This document shows, one piece after another, positions 46,022 to 58,700 of a stretch of 64,000 nt of DNA. The DNA is from Agroathelia rolfsii (taxonomy: Eukaryota; Basidiomycota; Agaricomycetes; Amylocorticiales; Amylocorticiaceae): contig JABRWF010000004.1 of assembly GCA_018343915.1 (NCBI GenBank), forward strand, positions 3,286,001-3,350,000. Reading direction: 5' to 3'. The position numbers and the translations under genes are program-made. A model generated the notes under the pieces. It ran no database searches. It worked only from the letters and a program-made list of their open reading frames with translations, and was not told where the DNA came from. Each line of letters starts with the position of its first letter. The first letter of the stretch is position 1.

Positions 46022-48523
46022 GAGCATAAATAACACGATCTGCAGCAATATTCCGGGCTTTTAGAACATTTCTAACCAAACGCGAGCAACAATTTGAACT
46101 GACAGGCCTGCAATTGAGCGGCAGAGTCAAACGAGCGGACCAAATTGCGATGATATCAAAGAGTGTGGTCACGATTCTTTGTCGGACACTCGACATTCGC
46201 AACCTGATAAGCCCGATCAAAGGCCGAATGGGGGAGATCCTTTTTTGGTAAGATATACGACAGACTTGGTAATTTTCTCTTAGCTTTCATAGGAAAAGTC
46301 CAATGTTGGTCCTCGAACTAACAACTTGGGCCTAATTCGGATGTGTGACGTAATGCATAAACTGCGGCCCTTCAACTAGGCCTGCTAGCTGTCTTGATTC
46401 TCATAATCAAGCTCAATCAGGTTCCAAGTCAAGCACTTCCGCAACTGTGCAACTGAAACTTTCAAAGTTTTTCTACTGTCGAGGCCCCATGGCATAGCGA
46501 TAACTCCATGGTCAACTCAGTGGTTCTTGCTGATATAGGTTATTCGAGGTCACACGTTTGAAGCCGGTCCACTGCACTTTTTACTGCATTGATCACTATG
46601 AATCTACAAACAGTGGGGGTTGATATGGTATGATTCAGTAAATAGGACTCCTGCTGCTTTCAGTAGGGAGGGGACCTCCAATGGAACTGGCCACTAAGGA
46701 TAACGAGTACTAGCGCCCTCCTATAAATGCTCATTAAAAAAGTTTTCTACTGTCTTACATTTTATACTGTACACCATAATCTTGCTCTTTCTAGCTCACC
46801 CCAGAGTATGTGCTCACTTGGTGATTATTCGAGTCTTTTGCACCCTAGGTTTCTGTCTGATGAATCACCTTTTTACGTCACTACGGATGCTACCATTGTA
46901 GTAGTTGTATATACGGAGCTTGACTATTTAGAGCAAAATCCTACAATCCTGCTTATAGTTTCCCAAGTGGTGTCCGGTGCCCTTCAAGTTGCCTGTTCAA
47001 GAAGCCATCTCGATATCAGCAAGCATAAAAAGGTCTTCCTTATTATAGTCTCGCTCCTTCTATCGCTACGGTGACAAAAAAACTTGTTAGTCAAACCAAG
47101 TAGTATCAAACAATAATCCTCAGAATGTACTACAGAAGATATTTAGTATCTTCTCTGGTTCTATCATATATACTACGTGCGATATTATCCCTTTTATCGC
47201 TAAACCAATATAAATTTGTCTAATCATGTATCTAGGTTAGCAGAATAGTTATTCCAAACTCTGGGCATGCTACAATAGATACTCTATATCCACCCTGAAA
47301 TCATCGTATATGCTACGCTGAGCAAGCTCATGCCTTTTGTCACTGTGAAATAGCAAGAGACATCAACTGAGTAGAATGATTGAGACAAAGCCATGGACAT
47401 ACTACAGTAGATATTCCGCGTCTACTCTGGTCCCGTCATATATGATGCGGTCAATCTGTGAACTGTCAGATCTTCACGCTGTTGCACGTAGACAACACTA
47501 CCTTGCACTTTAAAAGCGTTAACCTGAGAATACAAATAGAGAAGCAAACATCTCAGACCAACCTTATTAGCAGGAGCGGCAAGGCTCCCCACAAGGCCGA
47601 GGGTCACAAATGAGATTGAAGTGCAGGTCCAGAGAGTAAAGTTCCACAGGTGAGACCAAGGCATAAGTTTTTTATTCCGCTCAAACGTATCCTAACTAAA
47701 AATGAGCGGACACTGTCCGGCAGAGCACATATCCCCATAATAACAAACAAGGCGTAGCATAGACCTTGGGGCTGGGTTCCCTGACACCATTACTAGCGAC
47801 GATGGACTCGTGCATCATAGGCCCTCAAAGAGGACTACCTCTACTTTGTTGCAGCGCCACTATCGTATCCTCAGAGTATTGACACTAACATTGTCATTGA
47901 GATTAGTAAATGAAGCGTAATTACAAAGACCGACAAGTAAACTGGAGAAACTGTCTGATTATATAGCTTTTGTACTAGAATGCCTGTGAAGTCGGGGACG
48001 GAACCGAGCTGACAATTTCGCTCCGGGTAAATGGACATTCGCGGAATATCATTATTAACCATACGTACGTTTTCCAAAAATCCTTGTTAATAACAGTTCG
48101 GTTATCTGTGAGTATACTGAGGAGTGTATATAAACTCGAATGGGTTGGATACTTATCTGTATTGCTAGTATATTAACCCCCTAACTTACATTGTCATCGA
48201 CTAAACACCTCAAGTGCAATGATCAATGCGGTGGATCAACTGATTTGTCCAACAGGAGACTACGAACTCAGGTACAAGAACTGAAGCAATACTTGCGCCA
48301 TCGTGCTTGGTGTGCATAGCGACTCAGATACTAGATGGATTGTAACATCACGAATTCATGATCGATTAGTTTAGCTCAGCGAGTGGTCGGAGTCTGCCTA
48401 GGAGAGATTATAATCGATTTATTGCTGCGACATTAGATAATAATGTTCGCAGAGGTACTATTATGTTTCTCTCATGCATTAACCACTACTCCCAGGTCCT
48501 AATGAGCTTTTGTCTTTTCCATC
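46022..48523. other. Gene-free, decayed 2.5 kb region
   Basis: No intact gene. On the minus strand around 47420-48080 there are hydrophobic open fragments (for example CQLGSVPDFTGI followed by a TM-like stretch, and LWNFTLWTCTSISFVTLGLVG) that could be exons of a dead multi-pass membrane protein. Three diverged direct repeats are listed separately. Confidence 0.4.
47127..47470. repeat. Three diverged direct repeats, ~135 bp period
   Basis: Similar blocks start near 47127, 47265 and 47397. Each holds CTACA-(A/G)-AGATA, a run of about 20 bases, then TCATATATACTACG or a close variant. Each also has a similar lead-in (CAGAATGTACTACA, GGGCATGCTACA, GGACATACTACA). Confidence 0.5.
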
Positions 48524-49661
48524 ATGCCATCGTCCAAAGAGGATTTCATACCACTTGCTTTGAATGGCTATTCTAACATCCTAGACTTGAGCAACAAGGA
48601 TGAGGATGAGGAAGATTACAACCTTCCTGTCGATGACAGACTGTCTATCCCATGTCTCAGCCGGCATGTCGAGCTGAGAAAGGTTCTTGTCGTAGCGTTG
48701 CTGCTGAAAACTATTCTGGTTTTTGTGCCTGGAACTATGCTCTTGTGGAAATACATTAAAGATACGGACTGTCAATCGGTGGCGCCATCTCCCCGTGCCC
48801 CAACTCGGATTGTATACTGTAAGACTGCGCTGTAGTTTTGTGAACTCATTGAGGGCCGGAATCGACAGTTTGCAGCACCTGCTGAAGAGGCAATAGAGTA
48901 CCAGACCAAGATATTTAGTCCTGGTTTTAGAAAATACCTATCTATTCTCCATCGGATGAGGTAGATGCAGCGTGGAATAAACTCTACGATGGTCGGCTAC
49001 TTCTCTTACTGTACTTCGTATCCTTCCTAGACTTGACATGGCGTTGGAATCCTCCAGTGGCCACCTTTTCACGAATCTCGAAAGATAAGGCCCGTCCTTT
49101 ACTAAACAAAACCCAACCTATACCAAATGACGATAGCTATTATGTTGTAGAACTTTCAGTCTTTCTTACATTGTCTGGTACGATAATGAGATAATCGATA
49201 AATGAAGCCCTACGAATGCTAATCACTGGGTAAGTAGAATCTCATGCGAAGAGAACTTTATGCCGACTATTACACTGACCCTGTCACCGGAGCTATTGGG
49301 CCCTTTCCTACACATGAATGGGAAAGACACATGAGACACTGCATTGATGATTTGTGACATATATCATGTGCCATTCTGATGGTTCGTTCTTGTCACTCAC
49401 AACCATTGTACGATGTTAATTAATCATAACAGTTAGTACTAGTTAATGGTACTGGAACAGCATCAGGAGTAGATCTTGTAAGTATTCGCTTTGATCATCA
49501 CATCCGAATTACACTGACACCAAAACTGGAAAATTGCAGCGGTCAGACTAGATACAGTGCACATGTGCCGTAATTTTGACAAGGTCAGAGAATGGGTAGA
49601 GGATCATAAGGTGGTAATTGAAATGGAAGATGACATCCGAGTCGTCGCACCTGTATTTTAA
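48524..49661 (+). pseudogene. Decayed UstYa-like (DUF3328) gene
   Basis: Remnants of a second UstYa-family gene in order. The N-terminal exon is open (cytosolic tail, then TM around KVLVVALLLKTILVFVPG). APAEEAIEYQ and DEVDAAWNKLYD correspond to exon 2 of the intact gene at 35577. YADYYTDPVTGAIG and HMRHCIDDL correspond to exon 4, and VHMCRNFDKVREWVEDH to the last exon. Damage: the first HxxHC motif is gone (SVFLTLSG where the motif should stand), a TGA follows HCIDDL with a frame shift after it, and a TAA lies in the DVS-to-WYWN segment. The C-terminal frame is open to 49661. It is too diverged from the intact copy to be a recent duplicate of it. Confidence 0.8.
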
Positions 49662-50278
49662 CTGTATTAATGCAACAAGCGCCCTGCCTGATGCCATAGC
49701 TTGATGGAAGCATTAAGAGGTTGTCAGGCTCTTCATTTTGTGTCATAGTAGTGCCAGCGACTTTTGCTGGTGGACGGACAAGGATGTATAATCCCATATC
49801 GCATTCGACTCAAGCAGGTTCGAACGCGAGCTCAAGGATTCCTGGACCATAGTATCATCATGTAGCAGAAAGAATGCTTAAGAGTGGAATACTCGATTCC
49901 AATTTGCATATCCCTACAATCCTAAACACATACCAATGAGTGTGCATGAATAATTCATGGGTTACGCTCCGGGTTCAAATAGGAATCCCAAGTTGTCGTC
50001 CCATCGGGAAAACGATAATGTACAGGATAGGGAACGAGTTTTGTCTACAAAAATATTTATCATCTCCTTCGTAACATCAACCACAAATCAATCTAGTGAC
50101 CGCTGAGAAAGCCACATCTCACGACAGACGTGATAGAGCCTATGGTGATTTTGAATTAGCCCCGGCATTGGTTTTTTGAAGGTGTTCGAAAGACGAATAG
50201 GGCTCGATGAATTTCAACCACCCAGAGTTTGTCATTTCAGCCTTCCAAGGCAAGCAAAATACGATGAAATATGTTTTA
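49662..50278. other. Gene-free stretch
   Basis: 617 bp between the dead UstYa-like gene (+) and the RRP46 stop (-). No gene seen. Confidence 0.5.
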
Positions 50279-51153
50279 TTATATTTCCATTTTGGCATCA
50301 TCGTCGTCCGCTTCAATGGATACGGGAGTCAACTTTGTGTCATCTGGAGCGCTAGTCCATTGCTGACGGGATCCAGCAAACGGCAGACTATCTTTGACAT
50401 TGACCCAGGTTTGTCGTGTTGCTTTCTTTGCGAGTTCACGAGCCGACGACAGTTCAGCCTCAGTAAAGAAGCTCTTCGTTTGCAAGTCTGACCAGACAAG
50501 TTCACAATCCGAAGATGAGTCCCCCAAGTCTGATGCGAAGAGGAAGGCGAAGCAGGCGCTGCCGTCCAGTAAGCGTGTCTCTTCTTCATTTGGATCTATA
50601 ACAAGCGTCGAAGCGCCTCCGAGCAATCTTCGGCCCACAGACGAGGCCAATACAAGGCCTCGCATAGGCACAGAAGCAGAGTTAACGAATGCAATTGTGG
50701 AAGCATTAATCATCGCCGCAACAAGAGGGTGTTGGAATCGCGCAGGAGAAATCGGGGAAGGAGTAAGAGATTGTACGACAAGTTGCACCAGTGTTCGAGG
50801 ATTTTGTGTGAGGATGAGAGATGGCGTGAGAAGTTGTCGGAGAGACGATGCCAGAGCTTTTGATTCTGTCCCGGGAACGTTGGACAGAGGTCGAACGAGA
50901 ACTTCGAATGTGGCCCGTGAAGCTTGCTCGCCCGCAAGTCGTACTTCAATTGGGCCAGAAACCGATGCCAGTGCTTTTGTGTCGCCTATGGGTACATTCA
51001 GCTCGTAAGCTCAGTCGTCGTCATCATACCCAATATCGACGCACCATAACCAAATCTTGCTGATCCATCCGAACGGTCCAAGCCGTCATACTGAATAGAT
51101 ATAACTCGCGGTTGATAATTTTGTCTTCCATCTTCCCTAGCAACCATATCCAT
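50279..51153 (-). CDS. RRP46: Exosome core subunit Rrp46 (RNase PH-like)
   Basis: A subunit of the six-membered RNase PH ring of the RNA exosome, nucleus and cytoplasm; structural rather than catalytic in eukaryotes. Two exons (51045-51153, 50279-50985) give 271 aa. The N-terminus shows REDGRQNYQPRVISIQYDGLDRSDGSARFGYG, in family style. It continues with LASVSGPIEVRLAGE, ATFEVLVRPLS, HPLVAAMINASTIAFVNSASVPMRG and DPNEEE near the C-terminus. The tail ends EADDDDAKMEI. The start could be MDMVARED (51153) or the inner Met at 51147. It is longer than yeast Rrp46 through inserts and the acidic tail. Confidence 0.92.
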
Positions 51154-54100
51154 GTTATCCACTGATGCGATATGAAAGCAGACAAAGGAAAAGACGAAAA
51201 CGGCGCAGTAGTCACGCACGCCGGATCACAAAAAGAAGCTGGAGGCGCACAGTCACGTGATCCTCGCCATAAGCGGTTACAAAGGGTTGTCTCAATTCCT
51301 CGCCATCTCGCAACCAAGCTCCTGTGCAACATGGAAGCGAGGGCCTATAAAACCCTGCTGGAACTTTGTATTGATCTGATGTCTGCCCCATCTGTCTATC
51401 CCATTTCTCTGTTCTGAACTCTCGTTAGCTATGCATCACTCTAGACTGGCGATACAACTTAGAAAGTGATCTGACTGGACTCGGAATGGGATTCCACCAC
51501 AGGCTCTGTCTCTTCAATAATCGTCGCTGAGAACACAAATTATATTGCTATTACTGCCTCCGTTTGCATTGGTAAGAATTGTTTGCTTGACTATCATAGC
51601 AATGATGAACCTTCATTGGAACCTGGCAGAGGTGCGCATTGACCACTTCTATTCTCTAATGTTTACTGCTCGAAACGTGACCTCGGCACCTTAAATTTGT
51701 ACAACATCCGCCGACACAATATCTCCTAGTCAGTGCAAGTGATGAATATTACCAATCCTCTCTACCTTGTCAAGTTTATTCGCCGTATCATCAGAACATC
51801 ACCATCTTTTCTGTTTCTCGCACGGTTAGTTATCGGCGTACCCTCCGCCCTGAGAGAAACGAACAAGAATAGAATGGAAGTCGGATACTGGTCGGATACT
51901 TCGGACACTCTTTTCTCACATGAGTGCAGCTCTCTTTCCGAAGATCCAAGGGGAGGGGGGGAGGGGACGAAGGCACTGGCGCAGTCGTGCTCATGTGGCC
52001 TATTGTGGCTGATACCAGGATTCCATCGACTGACAGATTGTGTTCCTCAAATGGCCCCAACTGCATGGGCACTGCATCCAGTTTCCCAGCAACCTGGGTC
52101 AAGGGCATGCCCTACTGATGATACTGATAGTCATTGACGCCGAGCACGGGGCTACCCATGCTGGCTTGTCAACATGCTTAGGAGCTCTAGCTAAGCACTG
52201 ACTTGTTTTTTTTTCTTCTTTTTTTTTTCAATATGTTCCGCGGCGTCGCTTGACTGCTCGGCCAGCTTTCTTGTATCTTGCAGCGCTCTCTGAATTGCTA
52301 CTCATATACTCGTACAAAACCCGCAATTATGAGCCACATACCGCGTCATCGATTCCTCTGGAGGTTAGTCAGTCTCCTCGGACGACATCAGACTAGGCGA
52401 CGCCAAGCATCCTTCACATCAGAACATCGATTCATCAAATATCTTTCCACTGTATTATGCCGTAATTAGGATTCCCTGACCTCTATCCTCTTTTTTTCTT
52501 TCTTTTCTTTTTACTCTGTTTTTCCTTTCACATACAATCTTGTCCCTGCCTCATCACACCGTGGATGCCCATGGCCCACACCTTCCATATCTACACGTGG
52601 ATGAATTAAATTAACCCTCTAAATTGAATTCCTCCCTTTTGGATCGACAATGGGGAATTGGCAGCGTTCTCGTGATCTTATGACCTCAATTAGACCCCTA
52701 GCGCCGCCCACCCTCGGCCCCCAGCACATCATCACATATCAACATCAGCTCTGACCACGCGCCAGAACGATGGATTTTAGTAGGTGCTTATGAATTGCGT
52801 GTGCGCCATCAGACACGCCAGATCACAAGTGACACCGGCACATTTTCAGAGTTCACACCGGCACATCTATATCAGTCGCATATACAGCGCCCTCCCCGGC
52901 CGCCTCGACATACTCAGTGCTCAGCAATCGATCTTGACGCATCTCAATCCACAATATATAATCCTCTCAAATATATACACCAACAACAAACAAATGGCTT
53001 TTTCTTTACTCTATCTTTCTCTTCAATTGGGAATCAACGGCCCATTTTGATGCCGCGCGCATATGCTTATCGAAGAATGAAGGCAATCAGGCTGTCAGTC
53101 CCCCGGACGCTTTTTTGATGATCGTGATTATGGAGCCCCCCTAATCCTACCCGGCCTGGCCCGTAGCCACCTAGACACACGTAGACGAGATCCATTCTTT
53201 TTAATGAAAATTCCTTTTTCTCTGTCTATCTTCTATTTTTCTTTTAATCCCGGCGGGGCCGGACTAATGCATACGTGCCTCGTGGATTGTGGATGAACCA
53301 CTTGCCCCCCCCCCCTCCGGCCGGTGATCGCGCACGGCCGGGCGGCCAGAGAAAGTGGAGGACCTTTTTTTTTTTTTTTTTTTTTTTTTTTACGGATCGG
53401 CTCTTGGGAACTCCCTTTGGGGGGGACATTTGGATGGATGCCGTGATATGACTAGCTAGAGTTTGCCAGCTCATGCTCATCCGACTCTGGGTGCGCATAT
53501 ATAGTCTGGCGTAAGCGTAGATTCGCGTAATAGGTCATGTGTCGTACTAATACAGATATGAAAAAAAAAACAGTATTTGGGGGTGTTAATTATGAAAGGA
53601 ATGACGAAAGTTGGATTGGGGGGGGGGGGGGAGGGAAGTGGGTCTACAAAGGGATTTATCCGTCCATCTTACAACAACAGGCAAAGCAAAAACAGAGGAA
53701 AAGTGACGTCAGTTCAGTCTCGAGTACAACAAGAAACAGCGACTAAAAGCGCAGTGGGGGTTGGGACGGATAAGGACAACAATAGAGGATGATAGGGCTA
53801 TAATACAACAGTCACCATAAGCGCACGGCAGGTGATGGAGAAGAGAAGAAGTGGGGATGCGCAATGCGGAGTAAAGGCATATGGTGTGTGTGTGTGTGGG
53901 GGGGGGGGGGGATTGCATAAAATACGCCATGAATTTAACCAAGAAGCTGTAAAGACGGGATTTAAGGAGCGTGTATGGTGAATTAAGACAAATATGAGCG
54001 GAGAGTCAGTATGAAAGTCGGCTACTGGTGTGGGCGAATAGATGTATAGGTCGGGGTCGGAAATGTGAGGACAGTCGAGAGGAAATAAGTCATGTGCGAG

Positions 54101-54175
54101 TATGATAAGGTCGCCGGTGTGAAGAGAATAGACAAGAAACGCGAGTGCGATGATGATGTCGCCAGTCCAAGCAGA
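51154..54175. other. Gene-free stretch of 3 kb
   Basis: It holds the RRP46 promoter (left) and the long 3' flank of the HMG-box gene (right). Simple-sequence tracts: poly-T near 53371-53393, poly-G near 53616-53630, and TG followed by poly-G near 53885-53911. No gene or structural RNA recognised. Confidence 0.5.
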
Positions 54176-55765
54176 TCATGCACCGTAAGGTGACATCGCT
54201 GGAATAAATGAAAAATTTACACTCAAGTGCGGTACACCCATATTCTGTTGCTTGAAGCACATGTCCGATTCAGAACTCGAATAAGTACTGTAAGCTGGAG
54301 CCGGTTCCAGAGCCTGACAGTCAAACGTGTATGGATCCGAGTTGTGGATGGGCATGCAATTGTCGCCGTTGAAAGGATGCGTTAGAGTGTGTGACTCGGC
54401 CGGAACAGGATAGTCGACAAGAGGAGGCAAGTCCCAGAACTCATCTAATGGGGCAGGGGGTGCTTGATAAGATATCGCTCCCGCAAAGCTAACAGATGAC
54501 GGATCGGTGGGTGTTGTCGGATAAGGTGTCGTCGATGGAGACCATTCGTCGGCATGGAACTGCTTAGTTGAGGGACTTGTTGGATCAAGACAGTAATCAA
54601 CCAGGGGGGAACATGTAGTCTCAGAGAAACAAGACGACGACGGTTGGTCGAAGGAGAATGAGGAAAAGTCCTATATGCACACAAGTTATTGACAGACAAA
54701 AATGAGAATGAAAAACGAGGAGCTTACGATCGATGGCTCCGATATCGAGAATGTAGAAAATGGATCAACAGCGGATGATGGACCGGAGTAAGTTAGTGGA
54801 TCGAACGCAGGTAGCAAAGGAGGTAAGTCATTCGACGTGGAGACCGAATTTTGAGAAGGCCCTGAGCTGGACGAGCGCGCATGCCGAATGGCGGCAGATA
54901 CTATCGAATTCTTGCGCTCGCGATCGTTCTCGGCCTCGACGATAGAAACGGATGAAGACCGTCGGTATGCTCGGGCAGTCAGTGGAGTCTCGAATCGTGT
55001 AACAACCTCCGGTACATGTGTCTTGTCAAATTCTTGTATGGCGACATCAAGCTCTTCACCTTTAAGACCCTCTACAAGCAGCTCGGCAATCTTTTGACAA
55101 CGCTTGAGGTCTTTCGGTCCAACCTCTCGTACCTTGCGCTTCTCGGGTTTATCTCCAGAACCACTGCTTGCCGCTTTCTTGTTGTGAGCGGGGCGGAAGG
55201 TGTACTCCGGAAAGCGCTTGCGATGATCAGCAAGAGCAGTACGAGCCTTTGCGTGCCAGACGCTGCGCTCATCAGGCGGGAGGTTCTGCCATGTCAAGCC
55301 GATAATCTTTGATAGTGTGCTATGGTTAGTCTCAACATCGGAGGATACATGCTGAGACTTGATGAATGAGGACCGGAAGAGGATGAACGCATTCGGGGGA
55401 CGTGGGATGTGGTTATCAGGCTTCTTCTTGCTGTGGCCTGCCTTTCTAGGAGTTGAGGGAGTGGCGTCCTTGCCCTCCTCCTTTGGGGGGAAAAGGAATG
55501 ACTCAAAACGAATGGGCTGTTGTGAGTCCGCCTCGTCAGAGGCAGGGGGATCGTTGAAGGTGACTGGGGTGAGGTTAGTGGCAAACGCAATGCCCCTACT
55601 CGGGGACGAGGACGATGGGGCTGGTGTTTCCCAGTTAAGCTGAACACCTAGCACAAGGAGGTATTAGCATCACAGCGTGGCCCAAGACACATTGTCTTGC
55701 CGATAAGACCCACCTTCAAGGCTCGATTCTCGTTTTACGGTCCGCTTGGTCCTCGAGGCAGGCAT
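54176..55765 (-). CDS. HMG-box transcription factor (MATA_HMG type)
   Basis: A 488-aa sequence-specific DNA-binding protein; exons 55714-55765, 54728-55647 and 54176-54670 sum to 489 codons. The first exon (MPASRTKRTVKRESSLEG) ends one base into the Gly codon. The HMG box spans about residues 90-160: HIPRPPNAFILFRSSF, HSTLSKIIGLTWQNLPP, WHAKARTALADHRKRFPEY and TFRP. This is the fungal MATA/ROX1-like subclass. Downstream is a basic stretch (KPEKRKVREVGPKDLKRCQK) and a long Ser/Pro/Tyr-rich, probably activating, C-terminus. Relatives include mating and pheromone-response regulators as well as non-mating factors, so the role is open. No homeodomain or pheromone genes are nearby. Confidence 0.9.
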
Positions 55766-58700
55766 AATGATTGCTCATAGGACAGTGTTACTGGACGACA
55801 GGATATCTCTCGACGGCGGGAGGAGTCTCTCGCAAAGGTTAGGGTGGTCGGGGAGGAAACGAGTATGGCAAGAAAGGATATATGATGCGGACGGATGCGT
55901 TAGATTTATACAAGGTCGACGAGAACCAGCAGTTCGATTGACTGGGTTCGTCCGACATTTCCATTCCAGGCAGGAGTCCGGCCACTTCTCGATCTCCGCG
56001 TGAAGGGCTACTGGTTGCTTCCGAAATCACAGATCAGTTCCGGCTGTCCGCCTAGTCTATCGGGCCCTGGATCTTGGGTCTGGTACCACTACGCTAGAGG
56101 CTCGCTATTGTCGAGCCAAGGGCATTTAGACACCCTCCCTGTTAGTGATTGGAATGGAGGCCCCTTGTCGTGCCATAGCGCAATTGCGCTACGCGATATT
56201 AACACGCTGTGACTGGGTCGGCCAGAAATTCGAGCGGATAGCGTCAATTGGCCGTAATCTGCTGATTTACAGAAAAAAGGTTCAGTAGCCATGTGCCGTT
56301 GTGTCGTCGAAGAGATGCGTGATCTCAAGAGCCAGGTATAGCCAGCCTTGTATCATTTTTCCTTGGCTTTTCAAGTATTGGCACAAGTTCTGCACCCATT
56401 ATCGGATCCGGATGAAGATGCCTACCATGCCGATGGCAATTGCTGCCATGTCTGGCAACTGCACAACGAATACAGAACATCTGGATTCCACTGCGCACCG
56501 CCCCAATAATAAATCGTGCTTAATTGGCCTTAAAATGCAATGAAAATGATAGCACATTCTTTTCACCACTGCATTTGACGACGAGTGTTTCAGGGATCCG
56601 GAAAACAAGCCATCGTATTTCTCCCTCTCGACTAGAATATTCCGGCTGGTTCCGCGGTGCCGCCTGTCCGTCATTGTCCTACAGGTTTTTTTTGTTCTTT
56701 CTCGCTCACCAGCTGGGAGATGAAGAGAGGTCTAGCTCCTGTCATTGGACCCAAATGCGAGTCAAATTCCCATAGAATGCTGACTCCGCTCTCGCCAAGG
56801 TCAGGGCGGGTGGATTAAGACACTGTCCCAAGAGCGACACATTTGTCAATATCGGTATCTCTTTCCGGAAGTGTAAAATCACCTAAGGCTTGCCGGCCGG
56901 GGGCTTCGTTGGAATATTCGCGCGGGTGATGGTCGGGCGGGAGCGTCACAGAAGACGAGCATAAAAATGTGGAAAAAAAAAAGTGGTGCGATGACCTCGG
57001 TGGTGAGCAATGTATATGCCCATCCTAATAGCGTACATTGTATGCCATGCATATCTCGCTAGTGATTCATGGCGGAATCTAGCCTTGCCTCGTGTAAATT
57101 TCCGTCATCTTCGACAGCAACTCGAGGCAGGGATTTTGTGAGGAAAACGTGGCCGCATGAGCCACACGTGATCAGCCTCGAGGCAGACATGCAAAGCGCA
57201 AAAGCACCGTTCTCCGAGTGGTCTGCCGCAAGGCCGCACATGTCTGCCTGCCTTCCATCCATAAAATGATTGGGCCCATGGACATGAACGACGGTTGTCA
57301 CCGCCTAGCGACTTGAACTCGAAAGAGCAAATCATTTTGGCGTTGCTAGTGGCATGGCCTGGTGCTATAGTACTCAGTGGGTGAACAACGAGTTGTTGCT
57401 ATATTCATATATGTCTTGCGCCTGATCCGCTTATCACTGCAACTGCGCTCGTCAGATCCTCGTGAACTGCATGCCTGAAGTCTAAGCCATGCACACCCAC
57501 CTGGCAACTTGAACTGAACTGGTATGGCGGCGGCCGTTTCCGACCCACGAAGTTCCCCTGTGCTACTAGCAAAGTCGTTACACGTGTCTTGCAAAGTACT
57601 AACTGGCAGTGCAGTGTTGTCTCAGGAGGCTCTGCAAGCTATAGGTAGTTTCATTCTTCGACTCGAAGCTATAGTGCAGCGTTGGTAGGTGTAAACGAAT
57701 TGTCGGAAGTATTTTACTTGCAGCGCAACTGGTACGCGTTACGGCCCGCGTGGAAGGCGGTTTCATTCAACTTCATCGATCGCTTCAATTCACTTAAGGG
57801 CGCTTGTGTTTACCAGCCGCTACCTTGTTCGTTTACAACACTACAGGTTTCTATGAGCCTTCTCTGTCAATGTGATGAATCAAAAGAAACTTGTTTATCA
57901 CTCAGGAACGGTGGTTGTTACCCCACTGGCACAGTGACTGCCAGTGGCTCGGAACTTGTCACGGTGTTGCGCCATCACCTGCTTATGGGTTCGTTCGTCA
58001 GTCCAGCTTCTGCTTCAACTCTTGTCACTATAGCAGTGTACAGGCACCACGTACTAGCAAAAAGCCATCCAAGCACTCCAAATCAGGCTCTGCTGCTAGC
58101 ACCACGATTCTGAGCAAATAACTGATTATCTATCTTGGAAATCTCTTACCGGTGGCGCCATAGTATGCCGAGAGCGCCTTTTGATTTCTCCTTTACTATC
58201 GCTTTCTATCACCAACTCGGATCTTATACACGCGCCCTGATGGCGACTGAACCCGTTCCATCCAGCGACACCCTTTCAAAATTTGGCCTAAAGAAGACAT
58301 CGTTGTAGATTACTATTGCTGCGATGATCACTCGCTCGGTCGTCACCCGGCGGCGGTACTACACTCTCAAAGCCACAATGATCTGATGCACCATTTCCCC
58401 TGGTCAAAGCAGTTCAACAAATAACGAAGAATTTGGAAAAATCACCGATTCGCACGATCTCGCATCTTATCACTGGTATCTCGCAGCACTTCCACTTTTC
58501 TGGTTAGTGGCGGCGGCAGGCCTTTTCCATAGGATGTAGTATCCTCAATCAACTGACATGAGCATGTGTGAGCGCCGTCGGTCAATATCATCCGCCCCGT
58601 CTATTTGCTAGCATCCGGCGCTCCGGGCCTGCCGATAAGAAAGAGAGGCACGAGCTTGAGTTTTCCTTAATCATTACCGCGTCGCCTTGTTGGATCAGTC

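Noticed and set aside
46490..46580. tRNA-like string with an A-box-like CTCAGTGG and a GTTTGAAGCC element
   Set aside because: The T-stem and acceptor stem do not pair; no cloverleaf can be drawn.
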